Assembly (NCBI GenBank): GCA_963780045.1
Contig: CAVZZZ010000005.1
Span: 992,001-1,056,000, forward strand
Length of the DNA: 64,000 nucleotides
Direction of reading: 5' to 3'
Origin: JANXQG01 sp963780045
Lineage (GTDB): Bacteria; Planctomycetota; Planctomycetia; Pirellulales; Thermoguttaceae
The notes beneath the pieces were generated by a model. It saw nothing but the letters and a program-made list of their open reading frames with translations, ran no database searches and was not told the DNA's origin. How positions within the stretch are numbered: the stretch's first letter is position 1; each line of letters opens with the position of its first letter. Positions 1-7,257 of this stretch are shown here, one piece after another. Made by a program: the position numbers and the translations under genes.

Positions 1-60
1 GCGGCGCACGGCCCGCGCCGTGTTGGCGATCGCGTCGCCGTCACTTTTTTCATCAGGCAT
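1..60 (-). CDS. 5' end of an unidentified minus-strand gene (partial)
   Basis: The first 60 bases read on the minus strand as an ATG (60-58) followed by 19 open codons that run off the window edge. A GGAAG stretch about 11 bases upstream of the ATG could be its ribosome binding site. The peptide starts MPDEKSDGDA and shows no family signal, so no function is offered. It would be divergent from the mbfA-like gene at 144, leaving about 80 bases for two promoters. The evidence is only an open frame plus a plausible start. Confidence 0.3.
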   Translation of the reverse strand, partial: MPDEKSDGDAIANTARAVRR

Positions 61-143
61 GATTTTGAATTCTTCCAAGGGCGAGTCCCGCAAATCATTG
101 TACCGGGGAGAGCCTTGGCCCGCCCGCCGGAATGGGTTAGGCT

Positions 144-1149
144 ATGGGCACGATGAAAAGGTCCTTTAGCCAGCTCTCGCCCGCCGAGGTCCTCGCATTG
201 GCCATCTCCCTTGAAGAGGAGGATGCGCGGATACTCCAGGAATTCGCGCGGGTACTCCGCCCCAACTATTCCAAGGCCGCGGCCGAATTGGACGAGATGC
301 GGGTCGAGGAGGACGGCCACCGGCACCGGCTGGTGGAGCTCTTTCGCAAGAAGTACGGCGAAGAGATTCCGCTGATCCATCGTGAAGACGTCAAGGGCTT
401 CGTCCGCCGCGATCCGATCTCCTCGATACAGCCGTGGGACGTTGCCCGCATCCGCAAGTATGTCGCCCTGATGGAGCTGGAAACGGGCCGCTACTACAGC
501 AAGGCGGCGGCAACGATGAGCGACGCGGAAACGCGGCAACTGCTGGGCGACCTGGCAGAGGAGGAGCGGCACCACGAGGCGCGTTCCGCGACACTGGCCC
601 CCGAAGGCCAACCGCAAGACGAGCACGCCGAGGAAGCCCGCGTGGCGCGGCAGCTCTTCGTGATGCAAGTGATCCAGCCGGGCTTGGTGGGCCTGATGGA
701 CGGCTCCGTCTCGACGCTTGCACCGCTGTTCGCGGCGGCGTTTGCCACGCGCAGCCGCCGTGTTCAAAGGCGCGATGACCGACGCACAAGCGACTTGGGC
801 AACGTTTCTCGTTGGCTTGGCCGCGGCCGTAGGCGCGGCCATCAGCATGGGCTTTGCTGAAGCCCTTTCCGATGACGGCAGCCTCACCGGGCGAGGACGG
901 CCGTTCGTTCGCGGAGTGGTCTGTGCGCTCATGACGTTCGCCGGCGCGATCGGGCACGCATTGCCCTATCTGATTCCGCACTTCTGGTTGGCAACCACTG
1001 TCGCGATGGTCGTCGTGGGCATAGAACTGATCGTGATCGCCTGGATTCGCAACCACTACATGGATAGCCCGTTTGTGCCGACGATCATACAGGTGTTCGG
1101 GGGCGGAATTCTTGTGTTTCTGGCGGGGATACTCATTGGAAGCGCCTGA
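144..1149 (+). CDS. mbfA: MbfA-type membrane ferritin / VIT1 iron exporter, one frame break
   Basis: Bases 144 to about 745 encode a ferritin-like (rubrerythrin-type) domain with repeated acidic and His metal ligands (EEEDARI, EEDGHRHR, ELETGRYY, EEERHHEA). The sequence continues in the +1 frame (about 750-1149) as a VIT1/CCC1-type membrane domain (MGFAEALSDDGSLTGRG, then three hydrophobic segments ending FLAGILIGSA). Together these match the usual ~325-residue MbfA plan: a cytosolic di-iron domain that loads Fe2+ and a membrane domain that exports it. In the family this protects against iron and peroxide stress. The break lies in the linker 'FAAAFAT', within a C/G-rich stretch, so a one-base sequencing indel is more likely than decay. 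Translation may start at 144 or at the ATG at 153, which matches the family N-terminus MKRSFS. Confidence 0.85.
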
Positions 1150-1169
1150 ATGCCGGACGCGGAAGCAAG

Positions 1170-1421
1170 TCACGAAGCGTGGATCCGCTCCAGCACCCAT
1201 TCGCGGACCAGGTCCGACTCGCGAACGCCCCTCGATTTCGCCATCTCGCGCACTGTTTGGACGTCGTTTGCCTCAAGATGGACCGTAATGTCCGTATCTC
1301 GCTCGAAGACAGTCTCGTTCACGTCTTCCAACGCATCGCTGAAATCAGTGACGTCGTGAGAGTCCCAAAAGTTTGCCAGTTCCTGAATCGAATCGGTTTG
1401 GGGAAGTTTCTCAGTGCTCAT
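1170..1421 (-). CDS. CopG-like antitoxin of a BrnT-type toxin-antitoxin pair
   Basis: This 83-residue protein starts MSTEKLPQTD. It has the 'ELANFWDSHDVTDF' segment and a C-terminal ribbon-helix-helix-like half (ITVHLEANDVQTVREMAKSRGV) seen in CopG-type antitoxins that accompany BrnT toxins. The ATG (1421-1419) overlaps the toxin stop as ATGA, and GGAGAG lies about 4 bases upstream. An open frame extends further upstream, but it only duplicates toxin sequence, so I place the start at 1421. By analogy the protein would bind the toxin and repress the shared promoter. Toxin first, antitoxin second is the usual BrnTA order. Confidence 0.75.
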   Translation of the reverse strand: MSTEKLPQTDSIQELANFWDSHDVTDFSDALEDVNETVFERDTDITVHLEANDVQTVREMAKSRGVRESDLVREWVLERIHAS

Positions 1422-1702
1422 CGGTCTCTCCATTGGCGGTATCGCCGGCTTTCCTTGTCGGTCATCGGCCGTGCTGTGACCGGATAGCCCTTTCCATCGG
1501 GAAACTGGATCACGACGCAGAACAGATATCGTCCGGCGCGGGTTTGCCCGAGCACGTAATACACCGGATTCTCGCCCTCGGACTTGGCACGCTGAACGAG
1601 CGCGTGGCCGAAACACGCGTCTTCAACTTCCTCGGGTGTGACGCCGTGACGGTCAATGTGGTCAATTCTGTCCTGCGGCCAGACGAAGTCGTGGACTCGC
1701 AT
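1418..1702 (-). CDS. BrnT-family ribonuclease toxin
   Basis: This 94-residue protein starts MRVHDFVWPQ. It has the BrnT/DUF497-like layout: 'FVWPQDRIDHIDRHGVTPEE' near the N-terminus, then 'VYYVLGQTRAGRYLFCVVI' and a C-terminal 'YPVTARPMTDKESRRYR'. BrnT proteins are small RelE-fold mRNA nucleases neutralised by a DNA-binding antitoxin. The start at 1702 is chosen over the longer open frame to 1783 because AGGA lies about 12 bases upstream and the domain begins here. The stop overlaps the antitoxin start by 4 bases. The closest relatives appear to be a planctomycete/proteobacterial branch with a Trp-rich start rather than the Brucella type, so sub-family assignment is an inference. Confidence 0.75.
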   Translation of the reverse strand: MRVHDFVWPQDRIDHIDRHGVTPEEVEDACFGHALVQRAKSEGENPVYYVLGQTRAGRYLFCVVIQFPDGKGYPVTARPMTDKESRRYRQWRDR

Positions 1703-1846
1703 TAGTATTGTACGTCCTGAATGTGTTGAAGCCAACGAAAGTACGCCGGCCCGCAAAACGACAGGGAATGGCTTGTCTGCCAATCCACGGATATAATAGT
1801 CCCACGATTCGCGTCAGCGTTCAACTGGCGACAGGAATAATTAATC

Positions 1847-2704
1847 ATGCGTTGGGACCAAGGTGGCGAAAGCGATAATGTCGAGGACCAGCGGGGACTG
1901 CCTGTCGGCATGGCGCTGGGCGGCGCGGGCACGATCATCGTCATCGTGCTGGGACTGCTGCTGGGCCGCGACCCGCGGGCGCTCATGCAGCAGTTGCAGA
2001 ACCAGGCCCCGCCGGGCGTCCAAGCGCCGCGGCAGGAGAGTCCCGAAGAGGCCCGCAAGGTCTCGTTCGTCAGGCACGTCCTCTCTCAGACCGAGCAAGT
2101 CTGGACCGATCTCTTCCAGACCCAGGTTCCGCACCACCCCGCCTACACCAAGCCGAAGCTGGTGCTCTTCACCGGGCGGGTGCAATCGGCGTGCGGCCTG
2201 GCCGAAGCGGCGACGGGGCCGTTTTATTGTCCCGGCAACCAAAAGGTGTACATCGACCTCTCCTTCTACGACGAGCTGAAGAACCGCTTTCACGCTGGGG
2301 GCGACTTTGCCAACGCCTACGTCGTCGCGCACGAGGTGGGTCACCACGTCCAGGACCTTTTGGGAATCAGCATCGAGTCGAAACACCGCAAGCTCCCCAA
2401 CGAAAACGCAAACCAACTCTCCGTGCGGCTGGAACTCCAGGCCGACTTCCTCGCCGGCATCTGGGCGCATTATGCCGACCAGAAATGGCACATTCTCGAA
2501 CAGGGCGACGTGGAAAAAGCGATCACCGCCGCGCAGGCCATCGGCGACGACCGCCTGCAAAAGCAGGCGCAAGGTTACGTCGTGCCGGAGAAGTTCACCC
2601 ACGGCACGTCCCAGCAGCGCGTCCGCTGGTTCACCGAAGGCCTCAAGAGTGGCAATCTCAAGGAAGCCGACTTGCTCTTTACGCGACCGTACAATCAACT
2701 CTGA
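1847..2704 (+). CDS. YpfJ-family neutral zinc metallopeptidase
   Basis: A 285-residue protein of the Zn_peptidase (YpfJ/KPN_02809) family, close to the family's usual length. The N-terminus has the conserved 'MRWDQGGESDNVEDQRG' block, then one membrane segment (about residues 24-40, GAGTIIVIVLGLLLG), which predicts a membrane-anchored periplasmic enzyme. The zinc site HEVGHH is at residues 162-167, with the downstream acidic ligand likely in 'LELQADFLAG'. The catalytic domain is intact up to 'YVVPEKFTHGTSQQRVRWF'. AGGA lies about 10 bases before the ATG. The physiological substrate of the family is not well established. The gene stands alone on this strand. Confidence 0.9.
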   Translation: MRWDQGGESDNVEDQRGLPVGMALGGAGTIIVIVLGLLLGRDPRALMQQLQNQAPPGVQAPRQESPEEARKVSFVRHVLSQTEQVWTDLFQTQVPHHPAYTKPKLVLFTGRVQSACGLAEAATGPFYCPGNQKVYIDLSFYDELKNRFHAGGDFANAYVVAHEVGHHVQDLLGISIESKHRKLPNENANQLSVRLELQADFLAGIWAHYADQKWHILEQGDVEKAITAAQAIGDDRLQKQAQGYVVPEKFTHGTSQQRVRWFTEGLKSGNLKEADLLFTRPYNQL

Positions 2705-2926
2705 GGCACTTGTATTTCGCGGAGCCGTTATTACCATCTAAGTGAAGCAGACCGGCGGCAAGATAGCCGTCGGCGACAATACGCCGCGAAACGGAGACTG
2801 CGGCGAACCGCCCAGGGACTGGGATAACCCAATTAAGGTCCCTAACCATACCGATTCAAAAGGCGAAAACTGGCGTGCCATTTGATCGGTTTTGATAGAG
2901 ACTCGAAAACTCTCCGGAGGTGTGCG

Positions 2927-3721
2927 ATGACTGTGCGAAACGTGGTCGAGTGTACTCTGGTAATTGTCGTGCTGCTGGTGCTCGCCCTCATCGGCTGGCA
3001 GACCTGCGTCGTGACCGGCGACATCACAAACTTGAAGCACGACATGCTGACGCGGCAGGACATGGCCGAAGCGGTGCGGGCCGTGGCCGCGAGTAAGGAA
3101 TTCGGCGGCAATCGGCCGCTGATCTCGTTGGCGAGCAATGTCATACCCGCGCCGCCCGATGGGAGCGAGAAAACGGGCGTCCTCCCGCAAAGCTCCGCCG
3201 GCACGGCGGCTAGGGGCGTCGATGCGGATGTGCTCGCCCAATTGAAGGCACTGGGCGACGACTTGTTGAAGACGAAGCAGGAATTGGCAGACGTTCGGGC
3301 AAAGCTCGATGCGAACGTCGAGGCTACCAACATCGCGCGCGTCGATCTCGGGCGGATCATCAAGAAGGACGCGACAGGCGCTCCGATCGTCGCCATTCGG
3401 GAGCTGGAGGCGAACCCAGAGTTCAAAGCCGATTTCCGTAAGGCGGTTGACGACGCCCTCGCGCCGCCCGTGGTTCCCTTGGGCACGATACGGGTCGAAA
3501 ACCGCATGCCCGTCGGGGAATACCTCGAAGTCAACGGCATCGGCCGCTGGGTCGCACCGTTGAGTAACATGGACGTCGTCGTGCCCGCGGGCGTGGCGAC
3601 GACGCGGCTTACAGGCTACGAGCCGGCGAAAACTTGGCCGTTGGACGCGCGAAACAAGTTCTTCCAGAGCGTCCTCATCGAGCCGCAGCCGGGCTACACC
3701 CCGATCATCGCGTATCCGTGA
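2927..3721 (+). CDS. Unidentified membrane-anchored protein
   Basis: This 264-residue protein starts MTVRNVVECT. GGAGG lies about 6 bases upstream, so this start is preferred over the open frame to 2882. Residues about 7-25 form a single hydrophobic anchor (TLVIVVLLVLALIGW), followed by a charged stretch with heptad-like spacing (LKALGDDLLKTKQELADVRAKL) that could be a short coiled coil. The C-terminal half is soluble, with no motif I recognise. The 3' end overlaps the convergent gene at 3705 by 17 bases. I assign no function. Topology predicts a small cytosolic N-terminus and an extracytoplasmic body. Confidence 0.7.
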   Translation: MTVRNVVECTLVIVVLLVLALIGWQTCVVTGDITNLKHDMLTRQDMAEAVRAVAASKEFGGNRPLISLASNVIPAPPDGSEKTGVLPQSSAGTAARGVDADVLAQLKALGDDLLKTKQELADVRAKLDANVEATNIARVDLGRIIKKDATGAPIVAIRELEANPEFKADFRKAVDDALAPPVVPLGTIRVENRMPVGEYLEVNGIGRWVAPLSNMDVVVPAGVATTRLTGYEPAKTWPLDARNKFFQSVLIEPQPGYTPIIAYP

Positions 3722-4433
3722 GCGCTGCCCAGGCGCGCCACTTCGACTCCAGCTCCGCAAGGCTGCCGATGCGGTAGCACTTGGCCAGGGCCGTGTCGCA
3801 GCCGCTTTTCTTCGCCAACATGCCGAACTCAAGCAGCTTGGCCGTGTCGCCGCGGGTGAGCAGATAGTTCACCAACGACGTGGCCGCCGTATACGTCGAC
3901 TGGTCCGACGAATGGATCGCGCGGACTTCGACCACGGACCTGATCGGCGGCCAACTGGACCGCATAAACCTGGCCGTCGTGATTCGCGAGAGCTGCTGCC
4001 GCTGCCGGTCGTCCACACGGCTGGCCAAGCCTTCCTCGATCCACAAAGGGAGCCGTTCCGGGAAGCGCATGTTGAGAACGACGTGCCGCATTTCGTGTCG
4101 TAGCGTCGATCCGGCGGCCCGGTCGGGCGAGGTCTTCAGCCACATCTCGTGGCACTTGCGCTCGGGGCAGTCGATAGGCCAGGTGAAACCGCTGTCCTCC
4201 GCCGGCGAGACTTCGACGGTAATAATCGTACGGCCTTTGCCCGGTTCCAGCTCGGCGCCCAGAAGGTTTTTGGCCTCCGCCTTCCTGAACTCCTCGGCTT
4301 TGGCCAGAACTCGATCGGCCAGGTCCTGATCGGGAGCGTAGACGATGAAGTTCTCGTCGTGGGCCAAACCGGCAGCAATCGCCGGCGAAGTGGTGAATAC
4401 TATGATGACAGCAGCAATCGAAAGCGCTCGCAT
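3705..4433 (-). CDS. Secreted peptidase-MA-like (gluzincin) protein
   Basis: The 242-residue reading starts MRALSIAAVI with a clear signal peptide (hydrophobic core, cleavage near AIAAG). The body resembles peptidase-MA-like/DUF1570 proteins: an N-terminal 'NFIVYAPDQDLADRVLAKAE' segment, then 'LRHEMRHVVLN' and 'LPLWIEEGLAS'. The HEMRH motif corresponds to HExxH and the Glu in 'WIEEG' to the third zinc ligand, so the site is HExxH...E. The open frame extends to 4523, but the signal peptide fixes the start at 4433. The protein is probably a zinc-dependent periplasmic peptidase or an inactive relative. It converges on the gene ending at 3721. Confidence 0.7.
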   Translation of the reverse strand: MRALSIAAVIIVFTTSPAIAAGLAHDENFIVYAPDQDLADRVLAKAEEFRKAEAKNLLGAELEPGKGRTIITVEVSPAEDSGFTWPIDCPERKCHEMWLKTSPDRAAGSTLRHEMRHVVLNMRFPERLPLWIEEGLASRVDDRQRQQLSRITTARFMRSSWPPIRSVVEVRAIHSSDQSTYTAATSLVNYLLTRGDTAKLLEFGMLAKKSGCDTALAKCYRIGSLAELESKWRAWAALTDTR

Positions 4434-4708
4434 GTCTGCCCTCCCTGGCATGTAAAGAATCCTGTGCCCACCCCCCAGTCCGGGCAAGGGGAAGCGGAAC
4501 CCATCCTTGTTCAATCGGGCCATTAAAATCCGCCGCCGGCAGGCGTGTCAAGACGAGAAAATCCAAAGCTGTCGGAAATAAAGCCCTTTCAACACCGGCA
4601 AAAAAAGTGGCACAGCGGATACTCGACGAATCCGCGCCAATGACTACAATCTTAAGAAGAAGCGATTTCCACTTTCCCGGATGTTTTTTGCCAAGAGGGA
4701 ACCCATTC

Positions 4709-5712
4709 ATGCGAGAGGCGGCCGTGGACCGGGTCAAAATCCCCCAACTTTTGCCTGCGTTGTACGGGCCGATCCAGGCGGGCCTGCATCAGGTGGAAGA
4801 GGTCTTCCGCGAGCAACTGCGGAGCAAATACCCGTTCGTCGACGACCTCGTCAAGTACGGCTTTCGCCTCGGCGGCAAGCGGCTGCGGCCCGCGCTTTTG
4901 CTATTGAGCGGGCTGGCGTGTGCGGGGCTCTGCCCGGCCCACATCCTGCTGGCTGCGGCAGTCGAGATGATCCACACGGCCACGCTGGTCCACGACGACG
5001 TGCTGGATGAGGCCACCATCCGCCGCCATTTGGCTACGGTCAACGTCCGCTGGAACAACGAGACGAGCGTTCTGCTGGGCGATTACCTCTTCACCCGCGC
5101 ACTGTGCATGGCCAGCTCGCTGGACGACGTTTTCGCCAGCCGCGATCTGAACCACGCCGCCCGCATCATGTGCGAAGGCGAGCTCCGGCAGGTCGAGAGC
5201 CGCGGCGATTATTCGCTCACCGAGGAGCAGTATTACGAGATCGTCCGCGGCAAGACGGCCGCGCTCACCGCTAGTTGCTGCCGCCTGGGTGCGCACTTTG
5301 CCGCCGCCGACGCCGACATCGAGGACGCGCTTTCTCAGTACGGCATGCACCTGGGCGTTTCCTTCCAAATCGTGGACGATCTCTTGGACGTGCTGGGCGA
5401 CGAAGCCAAGGTCGGCAAGTCGCTTGGAACCGATCTGGTGAAGCAAAAGGCAACGCTGCCCGTGATCCGCCTGCTGGAACAATTGCCGCCGGACGTCCGC
5501 GACAAGCTTGTGGGGCAGCTCAGCGCGTGCGGCCAACGGCAGCGGGAAATTCTGCGCCCTACTGGGACTCTACCGACGCCCTTTCCTACGCACGCGAAAA
5601 GGCGGTCGTCTTCAGCCAGCTTGCAGCGCAGCAGTTGGACATCCTGCCGGCGTCCGAGGCCCGCGAGTCGCTGCTGGGCCTGGCCGAGTTCGTCGTCAGC
5701 CGGCAGCATTAG
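4709..5712 (+). CDS. Trans-polyprenyl diphosphate synthase, one frame break near the 3' end
   Basis: Isoprenyl diphosphate synthase of the octaprenyl/heptaprenyl type, condensing IPP units onto an allylic primer. It shows 'GGKRLRPALLLLSG', the first aspartate-rich motif 'LVHDDVLDEATIRR' and the second 'FQIVDDLLDVLGDE', followed by the Lys-containing 'GKSLGTDLVKQKATLP'. The start at 4709 (MREAAVDRV) has AAGAGGGA upstream. At about 5545-5560 the frame shifts. The conserved C-terminus (YAREKAVVFSQLAAQQLDIL ... AEFVVSRQH) continues in the other frame to 5712. With that correction the protein is about 334 residues, the usual length. It may supply the side chain for menaquinone. Confidence 0.85.
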
Positions 5713-5724
5713 GGTGACCAAGTC

Positions 5725-6960
5725 TTAGCGAAGAAACAGACTGTACGTGAGCACGGCGAGGACGAAAAAGGTGAACGGGGCGTATTTCCAATTTCGTTGC
5801 ACGAAGGCGAAAAACAAGAACGACGCCAGCACGCGCAGGTAAGGCGTCAGAAGCAGCGCGGCGAAGCCCAGGCTGACCAAGAGTCGCGGGCGGACATTAC
5901 CGCGCAAGAGATCGCCGACCTCCGCGACGAGGAACTCAAAAAGGTTCTTCTTGGGAATCGCGTACTCGATGCCCAATTGCCTGAACTTGATCCAGTGCCA
6001 GACGAGGCCCGCGATAATGAGCGCGACGCTCAACATCACGCCGCCCAAAAGGACGTAGCCGATCAAGGCGTCCATCGTGGCCTGCTGGGCGTCGCTGCGC
6101 GCCTTTGTATTGGGCGGGTCGGTTTGGTTCATAGGGCGCTTCGCAATTCCGCGGGCAAGCATTTCAATGCCCAGCACCAATAGCACCACCATGAAAAACC
6201 AGCGGACGGCCTGGTTGGTCAACCGTACCAGGACCTTCGTGCCGATATAGGCCCCCAGTAGGATGCCGAGGACTACCGGCGCCACCAGGCCGGGGTCGAC
6301 GGCGCCGGCAGCAAGATAGACGCTGGAACCGGCCAGTGCGGTCACGCCGATGATCAGGTTGCTGGTCGTGGTGGAGACCTTCGGCGGCAGGCCCATCACC
6401 AGGTCGTGGATCAACACCTTCAGCGCTCCCGCGCCGATGCCCAACATCCCGGCAATCAGCCCGGCGATGAACATCAGCGGCCCGCCGAAGTACGCGCGGA
6501 CCGCCCGGTAACGGACGGTTTGCCCGCCGGCCCGATCGTAGTAGCTGCCTTCGAGCTCGAGCCACTGGGAAAAACGGTCCTGGTGCTCCGCCGGCTGCCA
6601 TTGCCGGCGCCTTTCGAGAAACAGCGCTCCCCAGGACGACAGCAGCACCAGCCCGAACAGGATGAACAGGACGCTCTGACCGGATGCCAGGGCGATCTTG
6701 GCCCCGACCAACGCGCCGACGATCGTAAACATCTCCAGGAACATGCCGACCTTGAGATTGGTGATCCGATCGCGAACATAGGCGGCCGCCGACCCGCAGG
6801 AAGTGGCGATAACCGAGACGATGCTGATGGGAATGGCCTGTTTGATGTCCATGCCGGCCAACGTCATGGCAGGGATGAGCACCACGCCGCCGCCCATGCC
6901 GCTCATCGCGCCGACGAACCCGGCGGCAATGGAAATCAGAAATAGCCACTGGAATGCCAT
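5725..6960 (-). CDS. TauE/SafE-type permease fused to a DUF1634 domain
   Basis: A polytopic membrane protein of 411 residues starting MAFQWLFLIS. Residues about 1-270 are a TauE/SafE permease with the conserved first-helix 'AGFVGAMSGMGGGVVLIPAM' and its second-half repeat 'LIAGMLGIGAGALKVLIHDL'. After a soluble linker (MNQTDPPNTKARSDAQQATM), residues about 300-411 carry three more helices resembling DUF1634, which in other genomes is often a separate neighbouring gene. Family members export sulfite, sulfoacetate or other small organic anions, and the substrate here is unknown. The open frame extends to 7038, but the family start is at 6960. There is no strong Shine-Dalgarno sequence. Confidence 0.85.
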   Translation of the reverse strand: MAFQWLFLISIAAGFVGAMSGMGGGVVLIPAMTLAGMDIKQAIPISIVSVIATSCGSAAAYVRDRITNLKVGMFLEMFTIVGALVGAKIALASGQSVLFILFGLVLLSSWGALFLERRRQWQPAEHQDRFSQWLELEGSYYDRAGGQTVRYRAVRAYFGGPLMFIAGLIAGMLGIGAGALKVLIHDLVMGLPPKVSTTTSNLIIGVTALAGSSVYLAAGAVDPGLVAPVVLGILLGAYIGTKVLVRLTNQAVRWFFMVVLLVLGIEMLARGIAKRPMNQTDPPNTKARSDAQQATMDALIGYVLLGGVMLSVALIIAGLVWHWIKFRQLGIEYAIPKKNLFEFLVAEVGDLLRGNVRPRLLVSLGFAALLLTPYLRVLASFLFFAFVQRNWKYAPFTFFVLAVLTYSLFLR

Positions 6961-7076
6961 AATTGTGAAGCAAGCATTGTACCAGGATCGCTGCGCCACG
7001 ACCGGATGCGACAATCTGGCCACTGCAAATCGCGGCAAAACAATAGTAGAATCCAGCCGGCCGAAAAAAGAGTAAA

Positions 7077-7238
7077 ACGGACTTGCCAGGTTGCATTGCG
7101 ACGGCGAAGACGGCGAGGACTTTGGAGCGAAGAATCCGCGAGGCGATCGAATTCCATATCGAAGGAATGCGCCTGCACGGCGAGCGAGTACCGAAGCCGA
7201 CGGTTTACGCCAGAACCGTGAGCGTTGCTGTTGGGTAA
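7077..7238 (+). pseudogene. Remnant of a HicB-type antitoxin gene
   Basis: This frame encodes a HicB-like segment without a start codon: 'TDLPGCIATAKTARTLERR' followed by 'IREAIEFHIEGMRLHGERVP', then a stop at 7236-7238. The order 'DLPGC-(A)TA ... IREAIEFH-EGM' is the hallmark of the HicB RNase-H-like fold that neutralises HicA. The N-terminal strand containing the start is missing and an in-frame TAG lies upstream at about 7046. No HicA toxin is present next to it. I read it as a decayed antitoxin fragment between two minus-strand genes. Confidence 0.55.
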
Positions 7239-7257
7239 CGGTTCGAGGTCATGCACC

